Source: JANPCX01 sp050916095 (GTDB taxonomy: Bacteria > Pseudomonadota > Gammaproteobacteria > Burkholderiales > Burkholderiaceae_C). From it: DNA of 64,000 nucleotides. This document shows positions 1-8,183 of the stretch, one piece after another (position 1 is the first letter of the stretch; every line of letters begins with the position of its first letter). Below the pieces are notes generated by a model that did not search any database, had not been told where the DNA came from, and saw only the letters and a list, made by a program, of their open reading frames with translations. Made by a program: the position numbers and the translations under genes. The stretch covers positions 434,001 through 498,000 of the forward strand of contig CP050901.1 of assembly GCA_050916095.1 (NCBI GenBank), read 5' to 3'.

Positions 1-654
1 TGTCAGCGCAAAGTTGGTGCCGGGTTCGACCCTCAGCGGATTGGTTGCACCGCTCGACTCAATTCCAATCACGTAGGTTCGGTCTAAATTTCTCCTCACC
101 GGCATGCCCGGCGCGTCCGTGGTGTCAAGAGGCTCGGAGTTCACGCCGTAAAACCTCATGTCAACGTAAGGCAGCCCGTCGGCGCTCAGGCCTTTGCCCG
201 AAATCTCCAATTTCATCTGACCGTCGTCCGAAGGCAAGACCACAGACCAACCAATTGGCATGTCGGCGTTGCTGATCACGGTGCCCGAATCCCGACCACC
301 GAGCCCCCCAGGGTTGCTCAGCAGGTTGCGTGTTGCGGGTTCAATCAGCAGACCTTTGCGTGGATAAACCTCTGGCGCGGTGCCACTGAACCGTGGTGTG
401 CCCAGGGTGTGGGCTCCAGTCGGCAGGCTGTCTTGCGTGAAATCAAACTCCAGTGCCGATTGGCCGTTGCTGTTTACCCCTGGGGTGCGCAGACCCGTTT
501 GGGCACGGCTTCTGGCTTCGTTTGCGCTTCGATTTTTGTCGCCGCCCAAGCTTTCCGTGCTCAACCCACCGGAACCATCACCACCGCCACAGCCCACGAC
601 CGTGACCAGCAACATCGTTGCCACACCCACCGTCCAACCGAAACCACTTTGCAT
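1..654 (-). CDS. Secreted lipoprotein, truncated by the window edge
   Basis: An open frame of 218 codons reads from an ATG at 654 to the first base of the window with no stop, so the C-terminus lies outside. A GGAG ribosome site sits 7 bases upstream of the ATG. The N-terminus is a short hydrophobic signal ending in a lipobox (VVGC, Cys at about residue 22) followed by a Gly/Asp/Ser linker, as in lipoproteins sorted to the outer membrane. Around residues 100-115 the stretch LLIEPATRNLLSNPG resembles the LL(I/V)E.ARTNLL signature of phage head-spike or carbohydrate-binding modules, suggesting a surface carbohydrate-binding role. That function is inference; I do not recognise the family. Confidence 0.7.
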   Translation of the reverse strand, partial: MQSGFGWTVGVATMLLVTVVGCGGGDGSGGLSTESLGGDKNRSANEARSRAQTGLRTPGVNSNGQSALEFDFTQDSLPTGAHTLGTPRFSGTAPEVYPRKGLLIEPATRNLLSNPGGLGGRDSGTVISNADMPIGWSVVLPSDDGQMKLEISGKGLSADGLPYVDMRFYGVNSEPLDTTDAPGMPVRRNLDRTYVIGIESSGATNPLRVEPGTNFALT

Positions 655-1148
655 GCATTTGCTCCAACACGTTTCAATTTCAAAGCCGGTTGCTGGGGCA
701 GTTTTCTTTGCAACACAGCACGATCAGGGGTTGGATTCTTGCGGCGCTGTTTGACGTCGAAGCGACTCAAAAGGAAACACTTTCACAAGTTACCGTTGGG
801 TTCAGGTTTGGCTCGTCAGCGGTTGGTTGGGGGGCTACGGTAGTCGCGAGTGTCGTCAAAAAACAAACAAGGCGATTGGTCTACGCCAGCCGAATTGGCC
901 CGGCGAAGAGCTCGAGGTCTCCCAGTGCCACCAACCCCAACCACACCAGTCGGCGCATTAAATCTATTGCCACATAGAAGGTGGCACGAGTCGCTGTTTT
1001 GACGGAAGCAATCGGGGCATTACGATCGCGTATCGAGTTCTACTTGACTCCGACCAGCTACGAACCGCAGTGCCTACAGATATGGTCGACCTCCAGGGAG
1101 GTGCCTCCAGCACCCTACAATTCGCCCAAACTAACCAATACCTCATCC
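655..1148. other. Divergent intergenic region upstream of purC
   Basis: About 490 bases with no convincing gene. The purC frame stays open back to 981, but that extension does not look like SAICAR synthetase. Visible structure: a small hairpin TGCCAC-N7-GTGGCA at 968-986, and a TACAAT -10-like hexamer at 1116-1121 in front of purC. The context CCTACAATTC is repeated upstream of purE. No tRNA or riboswitch is recognised. Confidence 0.4.
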
Positions 1149-2069
1149 ATGCCCCCCGCCGCCAGCCCCTCCCTGTTAGAAAGCCACCTCACCTCCTTGC
1201 CCCTGCTCGCGCGCGGCAAGGTGCGTGACAACTATGCGGTGGGCAGTGACCGAATCTTGATGGTGGCGAGTGATCGCTTGTCGGCCTTTGACGTGGTGAT
1301 GGGTGAGCCCATTCCTGGCAAGGGCGCGTTGTTGACCCAGATGGCGCTGTTTTGGTTTGAGCGGCTGGGCCACATCGTGCCTCACCACTTGACTGGTGAG
1401 TCGCCCGAAGCTGTCGTCGCATTGGAGGAGGTCGAGCAAGTGCGAGGCCGCTCCATGCTCGTCAAACGTTTGAAGCCGCTGCCAGTGGAGGCCGTGGTGC
1501 GCGGATATTTGGCGGGCAGTGGGTGGAAAGAGTACCAAGAGAATCAAGCCGTCTGTGGTGTGAAGTTGCCGGCGGGGTTGCGCAACGCGAGCCGCTTGCC
1601 TTCCCCCATCTTCACGCCCGCCACCAAGGCCGAGATGGGTGACCATGACGAGAACATCAGTTTCGACCGCATGGTGGAGATCATCGGCCTGGACTTGGCT
1701 GCGCGTGTGCGTGATACCTCGGTCAAGCTCTACCAAACCGCTGCCGAGATGGCGCTGGCCAAAGGCATCATCATTGCCGACACCAAATTCGAGTTTGGTC
1801 TGGATGACAAAGGCACGCTCACACTGATGGACGAGGTGCTCACCCCCGATTCCTCACGCTTTTGGCCGGTGGAAGGTTATGAAGCCGCTTTGAGCGAAGG
1901 CCGCAATCCACCCAGCTACGACAAACAGTTTGTGCGCGATTGGTTGGAGCAAGCCCAAGTGGGCGGCCAGCCCTGGAACAAACAAGCCCCTGCACCAACT
2001 TTGCCTGCCGATGTGGTTGAGCACACAGCTGCCACTTACCGCGAGGCCTTACAGCGCCTGACCACATGA
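1149..2069 (+). CDS. purC: Phosphoribosylaminoimidazole-succinocarboxamide synthase (SAICAR synthetase)
   Basis: Joins CAIR and aspartate with ATP to give SAICAR in cytosolic purine synthesis. The protein is 306 residues from the ATG at 1149, the size of the longer PurC form. Family blocks are clear: LARGKVRDNY near the N-terminus, the GEPIPGKGALLT loop, VRGYLAGSGW, DTKFEFG and LMDEVLTPDSSRFW. The frame is open upstream to 981 but that part does not resemble PurC, so the internal ATG is preferred; it lacks a strong ribosome site. A TACAAT box lies 28 bases upstream. The stop overlaps the next gene by four bases, so the two are probably translationally coupled. purE and purK of the same pathway lie 2 kb downstream. 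Confidence 0.97.
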   Translation: MPPAASPSLLESHLTSLPLLARGKVRDNYAVGSDRILMVASDRLSAFDVVMGEPIPGKGALLTQMALFWFERLGHIVPHHLTGESPEAVVALEEVEQVRGRSMLVKRLKPLPVEAVVRGYLAGSGWKEYQENQAVCGVKLPAGLRNASRLPSPIFTPATKAEMGDHDENISFDRMVEIIGLDLAARVRDTSVKLYQTAAEMALAKGIIIADTKFEFGLDDKGTLTLMDEVLTPDSSRFWPVEGYEAALSEGRNPPSYDKQFVRDWLEQAQVGGQPWNKQAPAPTLPADVVEHTAATYREALQRLTT

Positions 2070-3184
2070 GCGGTTCGGGCCATCGTTTGCGCTCCAAGCT
2101 GCTGCAGCGGCTTGACGCAGACATTGCCCGATTGGTGCATGCCGTGGATCAAGGCTGTTTGCGTGCGGAGCGTGCAGGCTATCTTGCGCGCCTAGGGTGT
2201 TTTCAAGAGGCGCGCACTGAAATTCGAGATCTGCAGGCCTTGTTCTACGCCCAGCCTCATCCCGCTGTCAGTGGCAGTTTGACCATGGCGGAAGGCTTGC
2301 TGGCTTTTCATGAAGGCGCGGACGCCGCAGCACGCGACAAGTTCAAGCGTGCCCAAGCCTTGAGTGCCCTGGCCCGGCTACCGCAGGCTGAGGCATTGGC
2401 TTGGGCCTGGCTGGCACAAATCGATTACGTTGCACTGGATTTTGCTGCCATGACCCGCCATGCGCGCAAAGCGTTTGAGCTGACCGCACCCGGCGACCAC
2501 GCCGCCCGCGCCCGCGTTTGTCTGGTGGTGGCTAACGCGCTGCACTTTGCGGCCAGGTTGGATTTGGCGCAGCCCTGGTATCTCCGTGCGCGTGAGCATG
2601 CGAACGCAGATGGGGATGACACCACGCTGAGTGCTCTGAACACCGACATGGCCTCTCAGTTGTGTGACCACGCTTTGCGTGCCAGCCTTTTTGGTGGCGC
2701 GGTGGACGAGGCGGCTCGACATGCCGTGGCCAGCGCCAACTCGGCCGAGAGTTTCGAGCAATGGGTCGGCTCGGCATCGCTGACGGCTTGGGTGCCTATG
2801 CTCAGGGCCGTGGCGCTTTCAGTGGCCGGTGAGCCCGAGGCAGCGTTGGCGCTTTACAAGGTCCATTTGCCCATGGCCGAACAACAAGGGTTGGCCCGTT
2901 TGGCATCGACCTATTTGGCGGACATGGCCTGGTGCGAGTGGCGTGTAGGCCACAGCGACGCCGCCCGACAGTGTGCGCAAGCCGCGGTGGTCAGCTTGAA
3001 GTTGACCACGCACACCGACGACCTCGCCGTGGCCCATGCCCGGTTGGGCCAGGTGTTTCGCGCGCTGGGGGATGATGCGGTTGCGGTGATGCACGAAACC
3101 CAGGCCCGTGTTTGTTGGGCTGCGCACCAAGAGGTGCAATCCGAGGTGGTGTCTCAGTGGGGTACTTGGCCGGTTGACCAGTAA
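2066..3184 (+). CDS. TPR-like helical repeat protein of unknown function
   Basis: A 372-residue soluble protein rich in Ala and Leu, made of repeated helix pairs with a tetratricopeptide-like spacing (for example around residues 110-160, 230-280 and 290-350). No signal peptide, membrane segment or catalytic motif is visible. Such proteins usually act as protein-binding scaffolds. It starts inside the purC stop (ATGA overlap), so it is co-transcribed with a purine gene, yet nothing in its sequence suggests a purine enzyme. The repeat assignment is by eye; the biological role is unknown. Confidence 0.75.
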   Translation: MSGSGHRLRSKLLQRLDADIARLVHAVDQGCLRAERAGYLARLGCFQEARTEIRDLQALFYAQPHPAVSGSLTMAEGLLAFHEGADAAARDKFKRAQALSALARLPQAEALAWAWLAQIDYVALDFAAMTRHARKAFELTAPGDHAARARVCLVVANALHFAARLDLAQPWYLRAREHANADGDDTTLSALNTDMASQLCDHALRASLFGGAVDEAARHAVASANSAESFEQWVGSASLTAWVPMLRAVALSVAGEPEAALALYKVHLPMAEQQGLARLASTYLADMAWCEWRVGHSDAARQCAQAAVVSLKLTTHTDDLAVAHARLGQVFRALGDDAVAVMHETQARVCWAAHQEVQSEVVSQWGTWPVDQ

Positions 3185-3205
3185 GCGCTTTGCTGTTTGC
3201 TGGTA

Positions 3206-4153
3206 CTAAAAAAGCGCCATGCTGAGCTTGCGCCGATAGCCATCCACCACTGGATCGGCTGGTGCGGTCTCGACCTTGCCCGTGATTTCCAGCGCACCCT
3301 TGGCTGGGGTGGCAGCAGCCGCTTTGGGCGGTGCGGTGGGCGTCATGATGTCCAAGATGGCGACATAAGTTTTGCGCGCCAACTCGTCTTTCCAAGTCTT
3401 GTCGCGCATCAAAATTTCCAGCAGCTCATCCATCGCTTGCGTGAATCGTTGTGCAGCAAAGGCTTGTTGCGCCAGTGCGAAGCGGGCGTCAAAGTCGCGT
3501 TTGTTGGCTGCGATGGCGGCAGACAAGCTTTCCGCAGAAGCAGTGCCCGGCGCCTGTTCGCAGGCCAACAGCCAATGGCTACAAGCGGCCAAGCGCGCAT
3601 CCAGCATCACTTTGCTGGCCACGGGATCAAAAGCGGCGCGAGCTTCCGACACTCGGCCAGCACGCAACAAGGCGCGCAAGTAGTCGACACGTGCCGCGTC
3701 GTTGCCTGGGTTGATCGCCACCGCTTCTTGCAGCTTGGCCAAGGCACTGTCTTCGTCGCCCTCGGCCAGCAGCTCGGCCGCTTCCTCAACCTCTTCTTCT
3801 GCGGCCAGTTCGTCGGCGGTGGGCACGTGTTTGTCCAGGAACTCGCGGATTTGGCCCTCGGGTACAGCGCCAACAAACCCGTCTACGGGTTGTCCGTCTT
3901 TGAACATCACACAAAACGGAATGCTGCGCACGCCAAAGAGTTGTGAGAGTTGCCCGGCAATTTCGGGTTGTTCGTCCGAATTGAGTTTGGCCAGACGGAA
4001 GCGGCCCGCATAGGCCACTTCCAGTTTTTCCAGCACAGGGCCCAGCGATTTGCACGGGCCGCACCAAGGGGCCCAAATGTCGAGCAACACAGGTTGGGTC
4101 GTGGAGGCCTGAACGAGCTCGGCCTCAAGGTTTTGTAGGGTGATATCGATCAT
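3206..4153 (-). CDS. cnoX: Thioredoxin-TPR chaperedoxin (CnoX/YbbN family)
   Basis: A 315-residue cytosolic protein with an N-terminal thioredoxin fold (about residues 1-110) and a C-terminal region of TPR-like helices, the CnoX/YbbN layout. The active site is a full WCGPC at about residues 30-34, so it can do dithiol exchange, unlike E. coli CnoX whose equivalent motif has lost one cysteine. Family members hold unfolded or oxidised proteins and pass them to DnaK or GroEL. The frame is open to 4201, but the ATG at 4153 gives the usual MIDIT start. It is convergent with the TPR gene (21-base gap) and divergent from purE. Confidence 0.88.
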   Translation of the reverse strand: MIDITLQNLEAELVQASTTQPVLLDIWAPWCGPCKSLGPVLEKLEVAYAGRFRLAKLNSDEQPEIAGQLSQLFGVRSIPFCVMFKDGQPVDGFVGAVPEGQIREFLDKHVPTADELAAEEEVEEAAELLAEGDEDSALAKLQEAVAINPGNDAARVDYLRALLRAGRVSEARAAFDPVASKVMLDARLAACSHWLLACEQAPGTASAESLSAAIAANKRDFDARFALAQQAFAAQRFTQAMDELLEILMRDKTWKDELARKTYVAILDIMTPTAPPKAAAATPAKGALEITGKVETAPADPVVDGYRRKLSMALF

Positions 4154-4276
4154 GGCATGGATGTGTGTATCGGCCTGAGGGGCGAATCCAAGCGTTGGCA
4201 AAACACGCTTAGCGCAGTGGAAATGAGATGGTGGCGTGCAGCCTACAATTCAAGCCAGTTTGAGGAGCACAGCGGC

Positions 4277-4786
4277 ATGAGTGGGGACGTCAGCGGGAAA
4301 GCGGTGGTGGTGGGTGTGGTCATGGGGTCGAGCAGCGACTGGGAAACCCTGCGCGTTGCGACCGACATTCTCGCTGAGTTCGGCGTCCCGCATGAAGCCC
4401 GTGTCGTTTCGGCCCACCGCATGCCTGACGATATGTTTGCTTATGCAGAAACGGCGGCGGCGCGCGGCCTGCATGCCATCATTGCTGGCGCGGGTGGCGC
4501 GGCACATTTGCCGGGGATGTTGGCCGCTAAAACCACGGTGCCTGTATTGGGCGTGCCGGTTGCAAGCCGCCATTTGTCTGGGGTTGATTCCTTGCACTCG
4601 ATTGTCCAAATGCCCAAAGGCATTCCGGTGGCCACCTTCGCCATTGGGGCAGCAGGCGCAGGCAATGCAGCCTTGTTTGCGGTGGCCATGCTGGCCAACC
4701 ACAACCCGGCTTTGCGTGCTCAATTGGATGCCTATCGGGCGCGTCAAACCGAAGTAGCCCGCGCCATGAGCGCCGATTTGAAGTGA
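4277..4786 (+). CDS. purE: N5-carboxyaminoimidazole ribonucleotide mutase
   Basis: Converts N5-CAIR to CAIR in purine synthesis. 169 residues, the normal class I PurE size, with the signature GVVMGSSSDW near the N-terminus, SAHRMP at about residue 50, and the GAGGAAHLPGM and GVPVAS loops that close the active site. Start chosen at 4277 because a GAGGAG site lies 9 bases upstream and the family motif begins just after it; the open frame to 4157 has no PurE similarity. A TACAAT -10-like box lies at 4244-4249. purK follows with a GTGA overlap. Confidence 0.97.
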   Translation: MSGDVSGKAVVVGVVMGSSSDWETLRVATDILAEFGVPHEARVVSAHRMPDDMFAYAETAAARGLHAIIAGAGGAAHLPGMLAAKTTVPVLGVPVASRHLSGVDSLHSIVQMPKGIPVATFAIGAAGAGNAALFAVAMLANHNPALRAQLDAYRARQTEVARAMSADLK

Positions 4787-5952
4787 CGTCTGTTCGTCAG
4801 TCGATTCCTCCCGGGGCCACACTGGGCGTGATGGGCGGTGGTCAATTGGGCCGCATGTGGGCACATGTGGCGCAGCAAATGGGGTACTTCACAGCCGTGC
4901 TGGATGCGGATCCCCACAGCCCCGCTGGAACGGTGTCGCACCATCATTTGCAGGCCGGCTATTTGGACGAAGCAGCCTTGGTGGCCTTGGCGCAGTGTTC
5001 TGCGGCCATCACGACCGAGTTTGAAAACGTTCCAGCAGCGGCCTTGCAGGCCTTGGCTGAGAAGCGGCCGGTCGCACCGCCCGCTCATGCGGTGGCCATT
5101 TGCCAGGATCGTGTTCTTGAAAAAATGCACTTCACACGCTGCGGCGTGCCCTGCGCGCCATATGCGGTGATTGAAACTGCGCAACAACTGGCCGCAGTGC
5201 CGAGCGACCTCTTGCCCGGCATTCTTAAAACCTCGCGTCTGGGTTACGACGGCAAAGGTCAGGCCCGTGTGAGCACGCGTGAGGAATTGGAAATGGCCTG
5301 GTCAGCGCTTCAACACGCGCCGTGCGTGCTTGAAAAAATGTTGCCTTTGGCCTTGGAGGTTAGCGTCATCGTGGCACGTGGGCACGATGGTCAGGTGGTG
5401 CATTTGCCGCTGCAACAAAACCTTCACCGTGACGGCATTTTGGCCGTCACTCAAGTGCCAGCGCCTGACGTGAGTACGGCGCTGCAAGAGCGCGCCGTCG
5501 CACAAGCCACTTCAGTGGCGGCATCGATGAACTATGTGGGCGTGTTGTGCGTGGAGTTTTTTGTACTCCAAGACGGCAGTTTGGTGGCCAACGAGATGGC
5601 CCCCCGCCCGCACAACTCCGGTCACTACAGCATGGATGCTTGTGATGTGTGCCAGTTCGAGTTGCAAGTGCGCACCATGACAGGCAATCCGTTGACGGCA
5701 CCGCGTTTGCATTCCAGTGCGGTGATGCTGAACCTGCTGGGTGATTTGTGGTTCGACCCTGAAGGCTGCGAGCGTCCACCGCCCTGGGCCGACGTGCTGG
5801 CTCTGCCTGGAGCGCATCTGCATCTGTACGGCAAAACCGAGGCCAGAATCGGGCGCAAGATGGGGCACCTGACCGTCACGGCCCCCTCGCCCAACGATGC
5901 AAAAAAAGTGGCCTTGCAAGCAGCAGCCCTGCTGGGCTTGCCCGCTTTTTGA
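4783..5952 (+). CDS. purK: N5-carboxyaminoimidazole ribonucleotide synthase
   Basis: ATP-grasp enzyme that carboxylates AIR with bicarbonate and ATP to N5-CAIR, the substrate of PurE. 389 residues with the N-terminal GVMGGGQLGRM nucleotide loop, the DRVLEK segment, KTSRLGYDGKGQ in the ATP-grasp core, and the C-terminal EMAPRPHNSGHY metal and ATP site. It starts at a GTG that overlaps the purE stop (GTGA), so PurE and PurK are made from one message in coupled fashion. Confidence 0.96.
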   Translation: MTSVRQSIPPGATLGVMGGGQLGRMWAHVAQQMGYFTAVLDADPHSPAGTVSHHHLQAGYLDEAALVALAQCSAAITTEFENVPAAALQALAEKRPVAPPAHAVAICQDRVLEKMHFTRCGVPCAPYAVIETAQQLAAVPSDLLPGILKTSRLGYDGKGQARVSTREELEMAWSALQHAPCVLEKMLPLALEVSVIVARGHDGQVVHLPLQQNLHRDGILAVTQVPAPDVSTALQERAVAQATSVAASMNYVGVLCVEFFVLQDGSLVANEMAPRPHNSGHYSMDACDVCQFELQVRTMTGNPLTAPRLHSSAVMLNLLGDLWFDPEGCERPPPWADVLALPGAHLHLYGKTEARIGRKMGHLTVTAPSPNDAKKVALQAAALLGLPAF

Positions 5953-5975
5953 TTTGAGTTGCTCCACAGAGCATC

Positions 5976-6968
5976 ATGCGGCTTGACGGCACTTCTGCGG
6001 ACGTCATCCAACAGGCGGCGCAGCGCCTTGCCCAAGGCGAGTTGGTCGCCTTTCCTACAGAGACGGTTTATGGACTGGGTGCCCGTGCGGACGACGACAC
6101 TGCGGTAGCGAAGATTTTTTCAGCCAAGGGCAGGCCCAGCGACCATCCTTTGATTGTTCATGTGGTTGATGCTGCAGCGGCGCTGGCTTTCACGCCGCAT
6201 TTACCCGAGTCTGCGCAAAAGCTCATGAAGGCTCATTGGCCCGGTCCGTTGACACTGGTGCTGGATCGCCATCCACACATGGGCGCGACGGCGGCAGGCG
6301 GGCAAAGCAGCATAGGTCTGCGTTGTCCCGCTCACCCCGTGGCCCAAGCCTTGCTAAGAGCCGCGTTGGACCTGGGTGTACCCGGTGTGGCAGCGCCCAG
6401 CGCGAACCGTTTTGGCCGCATCAGCCCGACCACTGCGGCGCATGTGGTGGCCGATTTCGACCCTGAACTGTGGGTGATTGATGGAGGGCCTTGCGACGTG
6501 GGCATTGAATCGACCATTGTCGACTGCCGCCCCCACCAGCCTGTGCTGCTGCGGCCCGGGCAAATCAGCCGTATTCAGCTTGAATCGTTGCTGAGCCAAC
6601 CACTGGGTGTGCGTGATGCGCACTCCCCGCGTGTCTCTGGCAACCTGGTGTCGCACTATGCGCCGCGTGCGCCGCTGCGCTTGATGACTGCGCCCATGAT
6701 TGGCCAGGCTTTGGCGGTGCTGTTGGGAGACAGCAGTCAGGCGCCATTGAAGCTGGCGGTATATTCCCGCCATCCCCCCTCGCGCCCAACGCCTGGGATG
6801 CTGGTGCACCGTATGCCCGATGTGCCTGATGCTGCAGCACACGAACTTTTCGCTGTGCTGCGCAATTTCGATGAGCAAGGTGCTCAATTGATCTGGGTAG
6901 AAGAGCCCCCCGACGCCCCCGAATGGGAAGGTGTGCGTGACCGTTTGCTGCGTGCTGCAGCGAGTTGA
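5976..6968 (+). CDS. L-threonylcarbamoyladenylate synthase (Sua5-type)
   Basis: Makes threonylcarbamoyl-AMP from threonine, bicarbonate and ATP, the first step of t6A modification of ANN-decoding tRNAs. 330 residues: an N-terminal YrdC domain (PTETVYGLGA, the KGRPSDHPLIVH lysine/arginine signature, and SANRFGRISPTTA) and a C-terminal Sua5 domain, so this is the long Sua5 form rather than short TsaC. It lies 23 bases after purK and may be co-transcribed. TsaB, acting later in the same tRNA pathway, is encoded at 11459. Confidence 0.93.
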   Translation: MRLDGTSADVIQQAAQRLAQGELVAFPTETVYGLGARADDDTAVAKIFSAKGRPSDHPLIVHVVDAAAALAFTPHLPESAQKLMKAHWPGPLTLVLDRHPHMGATAAGGQSSIGLRCPAHPVAQALLRAALDLGVPGVAAPSANRFGRISPTTAAHVVADFDPELWVIDGGPCDVGIESTIVDCRPHQPVLLRPGQISRIQLESLLSQPLGVRDAHSPRVSGNLVSHYAPRAPLRLMTAPMIGQALAVLLGDSSQAPLKLAVYSRHPPSRPTPGMLVHRMPDVPDAAAHELFAVLRNFDEQGAQLIWVEEPPDAPEWEGVRDRLLRAAAS

Positions 6969-6980
6969 ACTGGAGTTTGT

Positions 6981-7943
6981 ATGTTCGTATTGCGTGAGAT
7001 GCTGAAGTCCTTTTTGGCACGCCAGCGGTTTTTTTGGGGCACGGCGGCGACTTGCGCCCTGCTGGTGGCTTGCGGTGGCGGCGATCAAGTAAAAAAGTTT
7101 GAGCCCGTGCGGGTTCTTTCTTTCGGCGATGAGAACAGCGTGATCACCAGCAGCGGTCAGAACTACAGCATCAACGGACTCAATGCGGACAAAACCGCCA
7201 TCGATTGCGGCCTGAACCGCGTTTGGAATCAAATTCTGGCGAATTCTTATGGCCTGAATTTCCCGCAGTGCGCAGGTACAGCCACGGTGACCAACAGCCG
7301 CATCCTGGCGGTGCCCATGGCCAAAGTGGCCGATGTCAAAGCCCAAATCGACCAGTTCGTCACCACGGATCGTTTCGGCAGCAATGACTTGGTCTCTGTG
7401 CTGGTCGGCCAAAACGATTTGTGGGCGCAATACGCGCTTTACAACGGCAGCAACGAGTTGGCTCTGATCACTGCGATGGAGGCCGCTGGCGTTCTCTATG
7501 CAGAGCAGGTGAACCGCATGGCCAATGCGGGTGCGCGTGTGATTGTGTCCACCATTCCGGACCAAAGCCTCACGCCCTTTGCCTTGGCCGAAAAAGCCGC
7601 GTCGACCGATACCGACCGAGCCGCATTGATCAAACGATTGATGAGGGCGTTTCATCTGAAATTACGCATCACCCTCATCAACGATGGCAACCGAATCGGT
7701 CTGGTGCTGGCCGACGAGCTGACCCAACAAATCGCAGAGTTCCCCGCCAACTTCAGCTACACCAATATCAATACCGCCGCTTGCCTAAGCACAGCAGTGC
7801 TTCCCAATTGCACCAGCGCAACGCTGGTCTCTGGCGCTGATGCGGGCGCGTGGTTATGGTCGGATGCGACGCACTTGTCTGCGGGCGGCCACTCCCGTTT
7901 GGGTGAGGCGGCCAGGGCGAGGGCGACGGGCAACCCGTTCTGA
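6981..7943 (+). CDS. SGNH/GDSL-like lipoprotein lacking the catalytic serine
   Basis: 320-residue lipoprotein: signal peptide ending in the lipobox LVAC at about residue 31, then Gly-rich linker. The fold is that of SGNH/GDSL lipases. Block III is present (GQND) and the block V aspartate-histidine pair is present (DATH near the C-terminus). Block I, normally GDS with Ser as nucleophile, reads FGDEN: glutamate replaces the serine. It is therefore probably catalytically dead or uses another chemistry. The next gene is a paralogue with an intact FGDSLSD, so this looks like a duplication followed by loss of the nucleophile. The start at 6981 follows Sua5 by 12 bases. Confidence 0.82.
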   Translation: MFVLREMLKSFLARQRFFWGTAATCALLVACGGGDQVKKFEPVRVLSFGDENSVITSSGQNYSINGLNADKTAIDCGLNRVWNQILANSYGLNFPQCAGTATVTNSRILAVPMAKVADVKAQIDQFVTTDRFGSNDLVSVLVGQNDLWAQYALYNGSNELALITAMEAAGVLYAEQVNRMANAGARVIVSTIPDQSLTPFALAEKAASTDTDRAALIKRLMRAFHLKLRITLINDGNRIGLVLADELTQQIAEFPANFSYTNINTAACLSTAVLPNCTSATLVSGADAGAWLWSDATHLSAGGHSRLGEAARARATGNPF

Positions 7944-8083
7944 TGAAGAAGACAGGATCGGGTTTTGTGCGGTCCAATTCTTGAGTCACTCTTGGTCTTG
8001 CTCGCTCTTTGACGAGTGCTCTGGCCACTTTTTCGGGTTTGCCCTGCTTATGGGTGGGCGCGACCGGTTCTATAGTCGAGCAA

Positions 8084-8107
8084 GAAAAAGAACGATCGTT
8101 CTTTTTC
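8084..8107. promoter_or_regulatory. Perfect 24-base palindrome, probable operator
   Basis: A perfect inverted repeat without spacer, centred between 8095 and 8096, with core AACGATCGTT flanked by A/G-rich and C/T-rich arms. It lies about 8 bases after a -10-like TATAGT (8071-8076) and 76 bases before the esterase start, where a repressor would block transcription. TetR-type repressors use palindromes of this style, but the regulator is not identified. A hairpin role in RNA is possible but less likely, since the dyad has no loop. Confidence 0.55.
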
Positions 8108-8183
8108 CCGCCATGGGTGGCGATGATCGCCTGTCCTGGGCTTCCAAAACCAATCACGCTGCACACCACAAGAAGGGGACTCC

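Noticed and set aside
981..1148. N-terminal 56-codon extension of purC
   Set aside because: It has no resemblance to SAICAR synthetase and crosses the likely promoter; the ATG at 1149 gives the normal protein.
6354..7655. 433-codon minus-strand open frame
   Set aside because: It overlaps Sua5 and the SGNH gene on the opposite strand, is rich in His, Arg and Gln typical of antisense frames, and has no domain.
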